Notes: a model not told the origin generated them from the sequence alone. DNA of 64,000 bases from Variovorax sp. YR216 (GCF_900107745.1 NZ_FNRO01000002.1:372001-436000), one strand, 5' to 3'; numbered from the stretch's first letter, positions 42,694-54,865 are shown. Translations and numbers: made by a program.

Positions 42694-43178
42694 CAGTCTC
42701 GGAAGTTGTTGAAGGTCAATGGCAGGTCGGCCACGTCCTTCTTGATCAGCGCCATCGCTGCCTGAAGGTCGTCCCGCTTGGCGCCGGTCACGCGCACCGC
42801 GTCACCCTGGATCGCGGCCTGCACCTTGAGCTTGCTGTCCTTGATCAGTCGCTGGATCTTCTTGGCGGTCTCGGATTCGATGCCGTTCTTGACCTTGAAC
42901 ACCTGCTTGACCTTGTCGCCACCGATCTTCTGGACGTCGCCCTTGTCGAGAAAACGCACGTCGACACTGCGCTTGGTGAGCTTGTTGCGCAGGATGTCCT
43001 CGACCTGCACGAGCTGGAATTCGGCGTCGCCGGTCAAGGTGATTTCCTTGTCCTTGAGTTCGACGGCGGCTGCGGTGCCCTTGAAGTCGAAACGGGTGGC
43101 GATTTCCTTGGCGGTGTTCTCCACTGCGTTCTTGACCTCGGGCAGGTTGGGTTCACAAACAGTGTCGAAAGACGGCAT
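42693..43178 (-). CDS. yajQ: YajQ family cyclic-di-GMP or nucleotide-binding protein
   Basis: The 161-residue product begins [20 protein letters not shown] and carries TRFDFKGT and the C-terminal [10 protein letters not shown], which are invariant in YajQ. Family members bind nucleotides, and one in Xanthomonas binds c-di-GMP. Function here is not established. Two ferredoxin-like halves are expected. It is divergent from murB with about 76 bases between. Confidence 0.96.
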   Translation of the reverse strand: MPSFDTVCEPNLPEVKNAVENTAKEIATRFDFKGTAAAVELKDKEITLTGDAEFQLVQVEDILRNKLTKRSVDVRFLDKGDVQKIGGDKVKQVFKVKNGIESETAKKIQRLIKDSKLKVQAAIQGDAVRVTGAKRDDLQAAMALIKKDVADLPLTFNNFRD

Positions 43179-43254
43179 GAAGGCTCCGGCGGCAACAGAA
43201 TGAAAAGAGGGCCGCACGCAGTGCCGCGCGGCGTACGAATGCGACAATTCTCCC

Positions 43255-44307
43255 ATGATCGTGGAGCACAACGTACCGCTGCAGCAGCACAACAGCTTCG
43301 GCATCGTCGCGCGCGCGCAGCATCTCGTGCGTATCGGCGAGGAAGCCGATGTGGCTGCGGTGCTGGCGGATGGGAAATGGCGCGAGGCGCCAAAGTTCGT
43401 GCTCGGCGGCGGCAGCAATATCGTATTGACGGGCGACGTGAAGCCGCTGGTGCTCAAGGTCGAAATCAAGGGCCGGCGGCTGGTGCAGGAAACCTCGCGC
43501 GCCTGGATCGTCGAGGCGGGTGCCGGCGAGATCTGGCACGACACAGTGCGCTGGACCCTGGATCAGGGCTACCCCGGGCTTGAAAACTTTGCGCTCATTC
43601 CTGGCACGGTCGGCGGCTCCCCTGTGCAGAACATCGGTGCTTATGGCGTTGAATTGCAGGACCGCTTCGATTCGCTTGACGCGATCGATATCGAAACCGG
43701 CCGGTCGTTCACGCTCGATGCGGCGCAGTGCGCCTTCGGCTATCGCGACTCGGTGTTCAAGCACGTCGGCGCGGGCGAGAACGATTTCGGTCTTGCCGGA
43801 CGAGCGCTGATCACGAAGGTGCGGTTCCGGCTGCCCAAGCCGTGGAAGCCGGAACTCGGCTATCTCGACCTCGAACGCAAGATGGGCGAGACCGGCAACT
43901 TCTCGCCCAGCGCGATGGAGATATTCGACTGGATCTGCGCGATCCGCCGTGCGAAGCTGCCCGACTGGCGCGTGCTCGGCAATGCCGGGAGCTTCTTCAA
44001 GAATCCGACCGTGACACCGGAGCAGTGCGCGGACATCATCGCGCGCGACCCGAAGATCGTTCACTACCCGATGGCGGACGGCAGCATCAAGCTGGCGGCC
44101 GGCTGGCTGATCGATGCCTGCGGCTGGAAGGGAAAGTCGGTAGGAAACGCCGGCGTCTATGAACGCCAGGCACTGGTTCTGGTGAACCGAGGCGGCAAGG
44201 AAAACCCCGTGACCGGCGGCGAAGTGATGACCTTGGCCAAGGCCATCCAGACCAGCGTCTACGAGCGCTTCGGCATCCGGCTCGAGCCCGAACCAGTAGT
44301 GGTTTAG
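43255..44307 (+). CDS. murB: UDP-N-acetylenolpyruvoylglucosamine reductase MurB
   Basis: MurB makes UDP-N-acetylmuramate using NADPH and FAD. The 350-residue product shows [32 protein letters not shown] (FAD), [21 protein letters not shown], and [10 protein letters not shown] with the catalytic Ser, and a final Glu region. Length fits the long (E. coli) type. Repeat copy C follows directly and argG converges. Confidence 0.97.
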   Translation: MIVEHNVPLQQHNSFGIVARAQHLVRIGEEADVAAVLADGKWREAPKFVLGGGSNIVLTGDVKPLVLKVEIKGRRLVQETSRAWIVEAGAGEIWHDTVRWTLDQGYPGLENFALIPGTVGGSPVQNIGAYGVELQDRFDSLDAIDIETGRSFTLDAAQCAFGYRDSVFKHVGAGENDFGLAGRALITKVRFRLPKPWKPELGYLDLERKMGETGNFSPSAMEIFDWICAIRRAKLPDWRVLGNAGSFFKNPTVTPEQCADIIARDPKIVHYPMADGSIKLAAGWLIDACGWKGKSVGNAGVYERQALVLVNRGGKENPVTGGEVMTLAKAIQTSVYERFGIRLEPEPVVV

Positions 44308-44408
44308 CTCGCCCCCAGGCTTGCTCACTTCGTGTAGCCGCCAACCCCCTGCCGGGGGCAATACCAGTGGCCCGGCAAAGCCGGTTCCACGGTATTCCTG
44401 GCCTGGCG
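44308..44408 (+). repeat. Structured intergenic repeat, copy C (murB-argG)
   Basis: Fills the gap exactly between the murB stop and argG stop. Starts CGCCCCCAGGCTTGCTCAC, then TTCGTGT, CCCCC/GGGGG and GGCCCGGCAAAGCCGGTTCC. Its outer stem is AATACC (44360-44365) with GGTATT (44391-44396), a different but fully pairing version of copy A. Confidence 0.9.
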
Positions 44409-46169
<1,761 letters not shown>

Positions 46170-46204
46170 TTAGGCTTCCGGCCGGCCCTCCCGGCCAGTG
46201 GGGC

Positions 46205-46732
46205 TCAACGCCAGCCGCGCGAGTAGCCGAAGCCCAGCGAGATGCCGATGGGCGGATAGGCGTAACCAGGCGCCGGATAGTAGGCCGGGGCAGGGTAGTA
46301 CACCGGAGCCGGCTGCACGTAGACGGGCCCCGGCTGGGCATAGACCGGCGCGGGAGCGACCGCGCCGCCGCCGGATACCACCACGCCTTGTTCGGGGACG
46401 ACGTGGTCCCAGTTCTGGGGAGCGGGCGCCTGCGGTTGCGCGTACTGCTGCTGTCCGTACTGCTGCTGCGCGGGTACGGGCGACGTGATGCCGTAGCTGT
46501 TGGCATCGACCCAGATGCTTGCGCCCGGCGGGGTACTGGTCTGTGTCGTGTACTGGCGGCCGGCGTATTCGTAGGTGACGTGGTAGCTGACGCTGCCATT
46601 GGGCTCGGTGATCGGCGACGACGAGATCACCCGCGCCTGCACCTGTTCCGCATGCGCCATCGTGGCCGCACCGCCGAGTGCGGCGGCCAGCGCGGAAATG
46701 GCGGAGATCCTGCGAATCATCTTCGTGTTCAT
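46205..46732 (-). CDS. Secreted Pro/Tyr/Ala-rich protein of unknown function
   Basis: The 175-residue product has a signal peptide (ending AHA, about 28 residues) and a small domain with VSYHVTYEYAGRQYTTQT. A low-complexity region follows, rich in Gln, Pro, Ala and Tyr with repeated PVY/PAPAYYPAP units, then YPPIGISLGFGYSRGWR. It may be a periplasmic or outer-membrane-associated protein. No catalytic motif is seen. It lies between ArsC/Spx-like and ppnP with 78 and 126 base gaps. Confidence 0.8.
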   Translation of the reverse strand: MNTKMIRRISAISALAAALGGAATMAHAEQVQARVISSSPITEPNGSVSYHVTYEYAGRQYTTQTSTPPGASIWVDANSYGITSPVPAQQQYGQQQYAQPQAPAPQNWDHVVPEQGVVVSGGGAVAPAPVYAQPGPVYVQPAPVYYPAPAYYPAPGYAYPPIGISLGFGYSRGWR

Positions 46733-46810
46733 GTCAAAAAAGCTCCTGAAATGGGCTCGGTGGCCTCTGTAACGGGATTGGACGCGGTTCGGTCGACCGG
46801 GTTCAACCGT

Positions 46811-47164
46811 TTACACAACGTGGCTTTTCCACTGGGCTGCGTCGAACCCGGTCGTCACGCTGCGCCCGGAGTTCCACTGAACGACCGGTCGCTTGATGAG
46901 GCTGGGGTTGGCCAGGAGAACTGCTCGCGCGGAGGGCGCGTCGACGACTGCTGCGCGGGTGGCGTCATCGAGGCGGCGCCACGTGGTTCCGCGGCGATTG
47001 ACCAAAGCTTCCCAACCCGGCGATTCCAGCCATCGATCGAGTTCGGCCTCGGGTACGCCGTCCTTCTTGAAGTCATGGAAGCGGTAGGCGACGCCGTGCT
47101 CGTCGAGCCATGTTCGGGCGCGTTTCACGGTGTCACAGTTCGGGATGCCATAGAGAGTCGTCAT
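46811..47164 (-). CDS. ArsC/Spx family protein
   Basis: The 117-residue thioredoxin-fold product begins MTTLYGIPNCDTVKRARTWL with the single Cys of the motif CDTV. It contains WEALVNRRGTTWRRL and NPSLIKRPVVQW, matching the YffB/ArsC-related group. These are distinct from true arsenate reductases, and the role is unknown. It is divergent from folC (46 bases). Confidence 0.9.
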   Translation of the reverse strand: MTTLYGIPNCDTVKRARTWLDEHGVAYRFHDFKKDGVPEAELDRWLESPGWEALVNRRGTTWRRLDDATRAAVVDAPSARAVLLANPSLIKRPVVQWNSGRSVTTGFDAAQWKSHVV

Positions 47165-47210
47165 CCCCCGATGATGCCCGCGGTGCTCCTCGGCGACAAT
47201 TCAGGGCTCC

Positions 47211-48506
47211 ATGAAAACCCTTGCCGACTGGCTCGCGCACGCCGAGCACCTGCATCCCAAGAACATCGAACTCGGCCTCGACCGGGTCCGCGCCGTCGCC
47301 GAAAAGGTCGGCCTTTCCTTCGAGTGTCCCGTGATCACGGTGGCCGGCACCAACGGCAAGGGCTCCACCTGCGCGATGCTCGAGTCGATCCTTGCGCATG
47401 CGGGTTATCGCACCGCTGTCTTCACCTCGCCGCACCTGGTGCGCTTCGAGGAACGTCTTCGCCTGCGCGGAGAGGCCGTCGACGGCGATGAACTGGCGAA
47501 GCATTTCGAAACCGTCGAGCGCATGCGCGGCGACGTCGCCCTGACCTATTTCGAGTTCACGACGCTTGCCATCCTGCTGTGCATTGCCGCGAACAAGCCG
47601 GACGTGGCCATCCTGGAAGTCGGCTTGGGCGGTCGGCTCGATGCGGTGAACATCGTCGATGCCGATTGCGCGGTGATCACCAGCATCGACCTGGATCACA
47701 TGGAATACCTCGGCCCCGATCGCGAGAGCATCGGGCGCGAAAAGGCCGGCATCCTGCGGGCGGGCCGTCCCGCGATCGTGAGCGACCCCGTGCCGCCGCA
47801 GAGCGTGATCGAGCATGCCAATGCCATCGGTGCCGATCTCTGGCTCGTCGGGCGCGACTTCAACGTTGCGGGCGACAAGCAGCAATGGGGCTGGAGCGGC
47901 CGCGGCCGGCGCTACAGCGGGCTCGCGTATCCGGCGCTTCGGGGCGCCAATCAGTTGGTCAATGCCGCAGGCGTGCTGGCCGCGCTCGAGTCGCTGCGGC
48001 CGCGTCTTCCGATCACCGCGCAGGCGGTGCGCAATGGCCTCGCGATGGTGGAACTGCCCGGGCGCTTCCAGATCGTGCCGGGCGAGCCGGCGCTCGTGCT
48101 CGACGTCGCGCACAACGCGCACGCGGTCGCGGCGCTGGCGGAGAACCTCGATGCGATGGGCTTCTATCCGACGACGCACGGCGTGTTCGGCGTCATGGCC
48201 GACAAGGACCTGGAACCGATCCTCGCGCGCATCGGGCCGATGATCGACCGCTGGTATTTCACCGATCTACCGACGCCGCGCGCCGCAAAGGCGGACGACC
48301 TGCTCGCCCGCTGGCGGGCGCAAAACAAGCGCACCGACGTCGCCGGCAGCGTGCACCGCTCCCCCATGGAAGCGCTGCAGGCGGCCATCGATCGGGCGGA
48401 CCCCACTGATAGAATCGTGGTCTTCGGATCGTTCTTCACCGTGGGTGGCGTGCTCGAGCACGGAACCCCTCGCTTGCGGGCCAGGCACCTGTCGTCCGGC
48501 TCCTGA
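47211..48506 (+). CDS. folC: Dihydrofolate synthase / folylpolyglutamate synthase
   Basis: FolC adds glutamate to dihydropteroate and then to folates. The 431-residue product has the Mur-ligase ATP motif VAGTNGKGSTCAMLESIL, the SPHLVRFEERLRL loop, HMEYLGPDRESIGREKAGI, and DVAHNAHAVAAL. It heads the folC-dedD-cvpA-purF-metZ-gltX series typical of Burkholderiales. Confidence 0.96.
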   Translation: MKTLADWLAHAEHLHPKNIELGLDRVRAVAEKVGLSFECPVITVAGTNGKGSTCAMLESILAHAGYRTAVFTSPHLVRFEERLRLRGEAVDGDELAKHFETVERMRGDVALTYFEFTTLAILLCIAANKPDVAILEVGLGGRLDAVNIVDADCAVITSIDLDHMEYLGPDRESIGREKAGILRAGRPAIVSDPVPPQSVIEHANAIGADLWLVGRDFNVAGDKQQWGWSGRGRRYSGLAYPALRGANQLVNAAGVLAALESLRPRLPITAQAVRNGLAMVELPGRFQIVPGEPALVLDVAHNAHAVAALAENLDAMGFYPTTHGVFGVMADKDLEPILARIGPMIDRWYFTDLPTPRAAKADDLLARWRAQNKRTDVAGSVHRSPMEALQAAIDRADPTDRIVVFGSFFTVGGVLEHGTPRLRARHLSSGS

Positions 48507-48568
48507 ATCAGCCTGAATTCCGGCGCTCTTTCCACTTCACGCTGCACTCCATCAGGAAAACGAATTTC

Positions 48569-49435
48569 ATGGCGTTCTTCAAGTTCCGCGAACGCGGTCC
48601 TCAGGGCAACGAAGGGCGAAATTCCGCCGTCGCCGCACCGCCGGCGGAAAGCATCGAAGCCATGCGCCGCCGGGCGCGGCACCGGCTCCTCGGCGCCGCT
48701 GTGCTGGTGCTGATCGGCGTCGTCGGCTTTCCGCTGCTGTTCGACACGCAGCCGCGACCGGTCGCCGTCGACATTCCGATCGAGATCCCGGACCGGAACA
48801 AGGTCAAGCCCTTGGTCGTCCCGCCCACCCCCGCACCCGCTCCAGCCGCAACCGGCAAGCCAAGCGCGTCGTCCGTGCCGTCCAGCGACGACGGTGTGAT
48901 CACCGAGGCCGCGGACGGAACCGAAATCCCTTCTTCGAAGCTGGCGGCCGTGACGCCACCCCCCGAGGCCAAGTCGGAGCCAGCGCCTCCACCAAAGCCC
49001 GAAGCCAGGCCGGAGCCCAGGCCCGAACCCAAGGCGAAGCAGGAGCCGAAGACCGAAGCCAGGTCGGAGCCGAAGCCCGAACCCAAGACCGCGACCCCCA
49101 AGCCGGCGCCTTCCGATGACGGCAACCGGGCGCGCGCCTTGCTCGAAGGCAAGTCTCCCACCGCGACCGCCACGGCTGCGAAACCGGCCGCCGCGGCAGA
49201 AGACAGCGGTCGCTTCGTCGTGCAGGTCGGTGCTTTTGCCGATTCGGACAAGGCCAGGGAGGTGCGCCAGAAGCTTGAAAAGGCCGGCCTCAAGACCTAT
49301 ACGAATGTCGCGAAGACGTCCGACGGCGAGCGCACGCGGGTGCGCGTCGGGCCCTTCGCTTCGCGTGCCGAGGCGGACAAGGCGGCCAGCAAGGTCAAGG
49401 GCTTGTCTTTGCCGGCGGCCGTCCTCAGCTTGTAG
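48569..49435 (+). CDS. SPOR domain protein (DedD-like)
   Basis: The 288-residue product has a cytoplasmic start, one membrane segment (LLGAAVLVLIGVVGFPLLF, about 41-60), a Pro/Glu/Lys-rich linker with repeated PEPKxE units, and a C-terminal SPOR domain (about 208-288, FVVQVGAFADSDKAREVRQ). SPOR domains bind denuded septal peptidoglycan, so a role at cell division is expected. AGGA precedes the ATG. Confidence 0.9.
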   Translation: MAFFKFRERGPQGNEGRNSAVAAPPAESIEAMRRRARHRLLGAAVLVLIGVVGFPLLFDTQPRPVAVDIPIEIPDRNKVKPLVVPPTPAPAPAATGKPSASSVPSSDDGVITEAADGTEIPSSKLAAVTPPPEAKSEPAPPPKPEARPEPRPEPKAKQEPKTEARSEPKPEPKTATPKPAPSDDGNRARALLEGKSPTATATAAKPAAAAEDSGRFVVQVGAFADSDKAREVRQKLEKAGLKTYTNVAKTSDGERTRVRVGPFASRAEADKAASKVKGLSLPAAVLSL

Positions 49436-49451
49436 CCTGCGGCGAAGCGAC

Positions 49452-49937
49452 GTGATTCTTCTCGACTGGATCGCGGTCGTGCTTGTCGTGGTGTCGATGT
49501 TGCTGGGGCTGCTGCGCGGACTGGTGTTCGAAGTCGTGCTGCTGGCGGGATGGGTCGCTGCCTTCCTGTGCGCGCAATGGCTGGCGGACGACGTGGGTCG
49601 TTGGCTGCCGTTCGGCGAGCCCGCGGCGACCTGGCGCTATGCGGCGGGATTCGTCCTGGTGTTCGTTGCCGTCGCCTTTAGCGTGGGGCTGGTGGCGACG
49701 GTCACGCGGAAGCTGGTGACCGCGATCGGATTGCGTCCGGTGGATCGGGTTCTCGGCGGTGTCTTCGGCGTGGCGCGCGGCGCGGTGGCGCTGCTCGCCG
49801 TCGCGGTTGTTGTTCATTTGCTGGCGTTGAGCGACAGTGCCTGGTGGCACGAATCGCGCAGCGCCATTGTTCTCGACGCGGCATTGCAGGGACTGAAGCC
49901 TGCCTTGCCTGAAAAGTTGGCAAGCTACCTGCCCTGA
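49452..49937 (+). CDS. cvpA: CvpA family membrane protein
   Basis: The 161-residue product has about four membrane segments and begins with the family pattern LLDWIAVVLVVVSMLLGLLR, followed by PVDRVLGGVFGVARGAVAL. CvpA was named for colicin V production and lies before purF in many genomes. Its cellular role is envelope-related. The GTG at 49452 has a weak ribosome site. Confidence 0.92.
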   Translation: MILLDWIAVVLVVVSMLLGLLRGLVFEVVLLAGWVAAFLCAQWLADDVGRWLPFGEPAATWRYAAGFVLVFVAVAFSVGLVATVTRKLVTAIGLRPVDRVLGGVFGVARGAVALLAVAVVVHLLALSDSAWWHESRSAIVLDAALQGLKPALPEKLASYLP

Positions 49938-49949
49938 GAGGATTGCTTC

Positions 49950-51449
49950 ATGTGTGGAATCGTCGGCGTTGTCAGCAACGCGCCCGTCAATCAACTGCTC
50001 TACGACGCGCTGCTGCTTCTGCAGCATCGCGGCCAAGATGCCGCAGGCATCGTCACGTTGCTGCAGCGCAAGTTCTTCATGCACAAGGCCAAGGGCATGG
50101 TTCGCGACGTGTTCCGCACGCGCAACATGCGGGCGCTGCCGGGTGACGTCGGACTGGGGCAGGTGCGCTATCCCACCGCCGGCAATGCCTACAGCGAGGA
50201 AGAAGCGCAGCCGTTCTACGTGAACGCGCCCTTCGGCATCGTGCTGGTTCACAACGGCAATCTCACGAACGCCCACGCCCTGCGTGCCGAGCTCTTTTCC
50301 ACGGATCATCGCCATACGAACACCGAGAGCGATTCCGAAGTGCTGCTCAACGTGCTGGCGCACGAGATCGACCGTGCAACGCGCGGCGGTTCGCTCACCT
50401 CGGCGGCGCTGTTCGAATCCGTGCGCAACATGCACAAGCGGCTGCGCGGCTCGTATGCCGTGGTTGCGCTGATTGCAGGTCACGGCCTGCTTGCGTTCCG
50501 CGACCCCTACGGCATCCGGCCGCTCGCGATCGGTCGCGGTGCGGACGGCACCGTCATGGTGGCGAGCGAATCGGTCGCGCTGGAAGGCTCTGGCCATGTG
50601 TTCGAGCGCAACATCGCCCCGGGCGAGGCGGTCTTCGTGGATCTGCAAGGCCAGGTGCACGCGGAGCAGTGCGCGGATTCGCCGACGCTCAACCCCTGCA
50701 TCTTCGAATTCGTCTACCTGGCGCGGCCCGATTCGGTGCTCGACGGCATCTCGGTCTACCAGGCCCGCCTCAATCTCGGTGAAACGCTGGCCAAGCGCGT
50801 GGTGTCGACCGTTCCGCCGAACGAGATCGACGTCATCATCCCCATTCCCGAATCGAGCCGCCCGAGCGCGACGCAACTGGCGCACCTGCTGGGTATTCCG
50901 TACCGCGAGGGCTTCGTCAAGAACCGCTACGTGGGCCGGACCTTCATCATGCCCGGGCAGGGCGTGCGCAAGAAGTCGGTCCGCCAGAAGCTCAACGTGA
51001 TCGGCAGCGAGTTCAAGGGGCGCAACGTGCTGCTGGTCGATGACTCGATCGTGCGCGGCACCACCAGCCGCGAGATCGTGCAGATGGCGCGTGACGCGGG
51101 CGCCCGCAAGGTGTATCTCGCCAGCGCCGCGCCGCCGGTGCGCTTTCCGAACGTCTACGGCATCGACATGCCGACCAAGGACGAGCTCGTGGCGCATGAC
51201 CGCACCATCGAACAAATCCGTGAACTGATCGGCTGCGACGCGCTGATCTACCAGGACGTGGATGCGATGAAGCGCGCGATCGGTTCGCTCAACCCCAAGC
51301 TCAACGGCTTCGACGCATCGTGCTTCGACGGCGTCTACGTGACCGGCGACATCGACACCGAGGCGATCACGCGCATGAACGGCAACCGTCCGCGCATCGA
51401 AGAGACCGAGGAGGATTCCTCGCGCCTTGCACTGCCCAATCTGAGCTGA
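49950..51449 (+). CDS. purF: Amidophosphoribosyltransferase
   Basis: PurF makes phosphoribosylamine, the first step of purine synthesis. The 499-residue product starts MCGIVGVVSN, whose Cys2 is the glutaminase nucleophile after Met removal. A class II glutaminase domain fills the first half. The PRTase motif VLLVDDSIVRGTTSREI lies in the second half. Only 12 bases separate it from cvpA and 7 from metZ. Confidence 0.97.
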   Translation: MCGIVGVVSNAPVNQLLYDALLLLQHRGQDAAGIVTLLQRKFFMHKAKGMVRDVFRTRNMRALPGDVGLGQVRYPTAGNAYSEEEAQPFYVNAPFGIVLVHNGNLTNAHALRAELFSTDHRHTNTESDSEVLLNVLAHEIDRATRGGSLTSAALFESVRNMHKRLRGSYAVVALIAGHGLLAFRDPYGIRPLAIGRGADGTVMVASESVALEGSGHVFERNIAPGEAVFVDLQGQVHAEQCADSPTLNPCIFEFVYLARPDSVLDGISVYQARLNLGETLAKRVVSTVPPNEIDVIIPIPESSRPSATQLAHLLGIPYREGFVKNRYVGRTFIMPGQGVRKKSVRQKLNVIGSEFKGRNVLLVDDSIVRGTTSREIVQMARDAGARKVYLASAAPPVRFPNVYGIDMPTKDELVAHDRTIEQIRELIGCDALIYQDVDAMKRAIGSLNPKLNGFDASCFDGVYVTGDIDTEAITRMNGNRPRIEETEEDSSRLALPNLS

Positions 51450-51456
51450 GGGCGAC

Positions 51457-52680
51457 GTGACAGACCACTCCCTTCCGCCGGGCCTGCATCGCGACACGCT
51501 CGCGGTGCGCACCGCGCTCGAACGCAGCCAGTACGGCGAGAACTCCGAGGCGCTGTTCCTCACCAGCAGTTTCGTGCAGCCGGATGCCGAGACGTCGGCG
51601 CGACGTTTCGCCGGCACCGAGGACGGCTTCACCTACACCCGCACCTCCAATCCCACCGTCGCCAGTTTCGAGCGCCGGCTTGCGGCGCTCGAAGGCACCG
51701 AGGCGGCGATCGGCGCATCGAGCGGCATGGGTGCGATCCTCATGATGTGCATGGGGCTGCTGAAGGCGGGCGACCACGTGGTGTGCTCGCGGTCTGTGTT
51801 CGGATCGACCCTCAACCTGATCGGACGCGAATTCGGCAAGTTCGGGGTCGAAACCACCTTCGTGTCGCAGACCGACGTCGCCGAATGGAAAGCCGCGATC
51901 CGTCCGACGACGAAGCTGCTCTTCGCAGAAACCCCGACCAACCCCTTGACTGACGTGTGCGACATCCGCGCACTCGCCGATCTCGCGCACGACGCGGGCG
52001 CGCTGCTCGCGGTGGACAACTGCTTTTGCTCTCCGGCGCTGCAGCGCCCCACCGAACTGGGCGCGGACCTCGTCATCCATTCGGGCACCAAGTACCTCGA
52101 AGGGCAGGGCCGTGTGCTGGCCGGCGCGATCTGCGGCTCCGCCAAATTGATCAATGAAGTGTTCGGTCCGGTGGTTCGAACCGCGGGCATGGCGCTTTCG
52201 CCGTTCAACGCCTGGGTCGTTCTCAAGGGGCTTGAGACGCTGAGCATCCGGATGCAGGCTCACTGCGCCGGCGCGCTCGCGCTTGCGCAATGGCTGGAAA
52301 CGCAGCCAGGGGTCTCGCGCGTCTACTACCCCGGACTGAAATCGCATCCGCAGCATGAACTCGCGATGCGCCAGCAGTCCGGCTTGGGGGGCGCGGTCGT
52401 GTCCTTCGACGTGCTCGGCGACAGTCCCGAAGTGGCGCGTGCCAATGCCTTCCAGGTGATCGACAGCACCCGCGTGCTGAGCATCACCGCCAACCTCGGC
52501 GACACCAAGACGACCATCACACATCCGGCCACGACTTCGCATGGCCGCCTCACCGAGGCGCAGCGACAGGCGGCCGGCATCAGCCAGGGCCTGATTCGCG
52601 TTGCGGTCGGCCTGGACCATATCGACGACATCAAGGCCGACCTCCTTCGAGGCCTCGAAGGCCTGAGCACCCTCGCATGA
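51457..52680 (+). CDS. metZ: O-succinylhomoserine sulfhydrylase MetZ
   Basis: MetZ makes homocysteine from O-succinylhomoserine and sulfide in methionine synthesis. The 407-residue PLP enzyme has the Cys/Met-metabolism fold with YTRTSNPTV, the PLP Lys in [13 protein letters not shown], and [19 protein letters not shown]. MetZ-type assignment is by neighbourhood and sequence pattern. It overlaps gltX by 4 bp. Confidence 0.94.
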   Translation: MTDHSLPPGLHRDTLAVRTALERSQYGENSEALFLTSSFVQPDAETSARRFAGTEDGFTYTRTSNPTVASFERRLAALEGTEAAIGASSGMGAILMMCMGLLKAGDHVVCSRSVFGSTLNLIGREFGKFGVETTFVSQTDVAEWKAAIRPTTKLLFAETPTNPLTDVCDIRALADLAHDAGALLAVDNCFCSPALQRPTELGADLVIHSGTKYLEGQGRVLAGAICGSAKLINEVFGPVVRTAGMALSPFNAWVVLKGLETLSIRMQAHCAGALALAQWLETQPGVSRVYYPGLKSHPQHELAMRQQSGLGGAVVSFDVLGDSPEVARANAFQVIDSTRVLSITANLGDTKTTITHPATTSHGRLTEAQRQAAGISQGLIRVAVGLDHIDDIKADLLRGLEGLSTLA

Positions 52681-54065
52681 CGCAAAAGACCCGTACCCGT
52701 TTCGCCCCTTCGCCGACCGGCTTCATCCACCTCGGCAACATTCGCTCGGCGCTCTACCCGTGGGCGTTCGCGCGCTCCACCGGCGGCGACTTCATCCTGC
52801 GGATCGAAGACACCGACCTCGAGCGTTCGACGCAGGCGGCGGTCGACGTCATCCTCGAAGGCATGCAATGGCTGGGACTCGATCACGACGAAGGCCCGTA
52901 CTACCAGATGCAGCGCATGGATCGCTACAAGGCGGTCCTCGCGGAGATGCAGGCGGCGGGGCTGGTGTACCCGTGCTACATGAGCGTTGCCGAACTCGAT
53001 GCGCTGCGCGAGAAGCAGATGGCCGCGAAGGAGAAGCCGCGCTACGACGGCACCTGGCGCCCCGAGCCCGGCAAGACGTTGCCGGCGATTCCCGAAGGCG
53101 TGCAGCCGGTGCTGCGTTTCCGCAATCCGCAGGGCGGCGTGGTGGCGTGGGACGACAAGGTCAAGGGGCGCATCGAGATCAGCAACGACGAACTCGACGA
53201 TCTCGTCATCGCGCGGCCGGACGGAACGCCCACCTACAACTTCTGCGTGGTGGTCGACGACATCGACATGGCGATTACGCACGTCATCCGTGGTGATGAC
53301 CACGTGAACAACACGCCGCGCCAGATCAACATCTTCCGCGCGCTCGGCAAGGAACCGCCGGTGTACGCGCACCTGCCGACCGTGCTCAACGAGCAGGGCG
53401 AGAAGATGAGCAAGCGCAATGGCGCCAAGCCGGTCACGCAGTTCCGCGACGAAGGCTTCCTGCCCGATGCGATGGTGAACTACCTCGCGCGCCTCGGCTG
53501 GAGCCACGGCGACGACGAAATCTTCTCGCGTGCGCAGTTCATCGAGTGGTTCGACCTCGACCACCTGGGCCGCAGCGCCGCGCAGTTCGACGAGGCCAAG
53601 CTGCGCTGGGTGAATGCGCAGCACCTGAAGGCCATGGCCGACGAGGCCTTGGCGCCGCTCGTCGCCGAGCAATTGAAGAAGCGCGGCATCACGGCCGACG
53701 AACGTCTGCCGGCGATCTGCGGCCTGTTCAAGGATCGCTGCGAGACGACCGTTGCACTGGCCGGCTGGGCCGCAGCCTTCTATGCAGACGTGAACGCGAC
53801 CGATGCCGATCGCGCGCAACACATCACCGATGCGGTGCGTCCTGCGATCGCCACGTTGGCGGATAAACTCGCAGACGTCGCTTGGGACAAGACTTCGATC
53901 GCGGCTGCGATCAAGGAAGTGCTCGGCGCGCATGGCCTCAAGATGCCCGCCCTGGCGATGCCGGTGCGAGTGCTCGTGATGGGCACGCCGCAGACGCCGT
54001 CGCTCGATGCAGTGCTCGCACTCTTTTCTCGCGAAAAAATTTTGGACCGTTTGAAGAAAGCCTAA
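52677..54065 (+). CDS. gltX: Glutamyl-tRNA synthetase
   Basis: GltX charges tRNA-Glu. The 462-residue class I synthetase has the HIGH-like [30 protein letters not shown], and KMSKR in [12 protein letters not shown]. Its tRNA-Glu substrate is encoded less than 200 bases downstream. Its 3' end contains the promoter of the tRNA cluster. Confidence 0.97.
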   Translation: MTQKTRTRFAPSPTGFIHLGNIRSALYPWAFARSTGGDFILRIEDTDLERSTQAAVDVILEGMQWLGLDHDEGPYYQMQRMDRYKAVLAEMQAAGLVYPCYMSVAELDALREKQMAAKEKPRYDGTWRPEPGKTLPAIPEGVQPVLRFRNPQGGVVAWDDKVKGRIEISNDELDDLVIARPDGTPTYNFCVVVDDIDMAITHVIRGDDHVNNTPRQINIFRALGKEPPVYAHLPTVLNEQGEKMSKRNGAKPVTQFRDEGFLPDAMVNYLARLGWSHGDDEIFSRAQFIEWFDLDHLGRSAAQFDEAKLRWVNAQHLKAMADEALAPLVAEQLKKRGITADERLPAICGLFKDRCETTVALAGWAAAFYADVNATDADRAQHITDAVRPAIATLADKLADVAWDKTSIAAAIKEVLGAHGLKMPALAMPVRVLVMGTPQTPSLDAVLALFSREKILDRLKKA

Positions 54066-54080
54066 AAACCTGTATATAAT
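54051..54080 (+). promoter_or_regulatory. Promoter of the tRNA-Ala/Glu/Asp cluster
   Basis: TTGAAG (54051-54056) and a perfect TATAAT (54075-54080) with an 18-bp spacer, followed by a GC-rich discriminator GAGGCTCG. The -35 lies in the last codons of gltX. Confidence 0.85.
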
Positions 54081-54116
54081 TTGAGGCTCGACACCCGGTA
54101 GGGGAAACCTTCAAAA

Positions 54117-54192
<76 letters not shown>

Positions 54193-54226
54193 ACAGGGCG
54201 TCGAGTGGTTAGTCAGTCCAGGTTTT

Positions 54227-54302
54227 GACCCTATCGTCTAGAGGCCTAGGACATCACCCTTTCACGGTGAGTACCGGGGTTCGAATCCCCGTAGGGTCGC
54301 CA
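54227..54302 (+). tRNA. tRNA-Glu (TTC)
   Basis: 76 bases with encoded CCA. Acceptor GACCCTA pairs with TAGGGTC; anticodon stem TCACC/GGTGA with loop CTTTCAC gives TTC; T-loop TTCGAAT. It is charged by the gltX product encoded just upstream. Confidence 0.97.
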
Positions 54303-54361
54303 AGTTTTGTGGCACTTGGCTCGAGCATCGAAAGATGCGAGAGCGAAAGTCACACCAACGC

Positions 54362-54438
54362 GGAGTGGTAGTTCAGTTGGTTAGAATACCGGCCTGTCAC
54401 GCCGGGGGTCGCGGGTTCGAGTCCCGTCCACTCCGCCA
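54362..54438 (+). tRNA. tRNA-Asp (GTC)
   Basis: 77 bases with encoded CCA. Acceptor GGAGTGG pairs with CCACTCC; anticodon loop CTGTCAC gives GTC; T-loop TTCGAGT. It ends the cluster. Confidence 0.97.
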
Positions 54439-54447
54439 AGAAACGGA

Positions 54448-54490
54448 AAGCCGTTGCAAGTCATCGACCTGCAACGGCTTTTTCCTTTTC
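54448..54490 (+). terminator. Rho-independent terminator of the tRNA cluster
   Basis: AAGCCGTTGCA (54448-54458) and TGCAACGGCTT (54470-54480) form an 11-bp stem with an 11-base loop, followed by TTTCCTTTTC. Confidence 0.94.
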
Positions 54491-54587
54491 TGTCATCCCC
54501 AAATTGCCGATTACCTCCTCAATTTGCAGGATGCGCGATGTCGCATCCCACCGGCAGACTCGCTCCCTCATAACGAGGAGGTTCCCG

Positions 54588-54749
54588 ATGGGTTTCGTTC
54601 ACGTCGTCTGGGGAGGCGCAAGCCTTGTCGCGATCGCGGTGGGTTGGCTCTTCATCGCCTGGCGCGGCGGCAAGCATCTGAACGAACGCATCACCGAGCA
54701 GCTGTCACGCTCGGCCGCCCTCGAGCGTGAGTGCAGCACCCTTCGCTGA
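54588..54749 (+). CDS. Small membrane protein (53 aa)
   Basis: A strong AGGAGG ribosome site (54576-54581) precedes the ATG at 54588. The product begins MGFVHVVWGGASLVAIAVGW, with one membrane segment (about 5-25), then a short charged helix (GGKHLNERITEQL). A longer in-frame reading from 54504 lacks this ribosome site. I do not recognise the family. Its position is between the tRNA terminator and the M30 peptidase gene, with 116 bases after it. Confidence 0.65.
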   Translation: MGFVHVVWGGASLVAIAVGWLFIAWRGGKHLNERITEQLSRSAALERECSTLR

Positions 54750-54865
54750 CCAGACGCGCTCCCGGGTCGCTTTTCTCTCAACTTTCTTCTTTCCCTGTCG
54801 ATAAGCGGTAGCGGCGCGCGAACGCTTTCGGTTTCACGTGCCGTGCATCGTGGAGCCAGGAAGAA

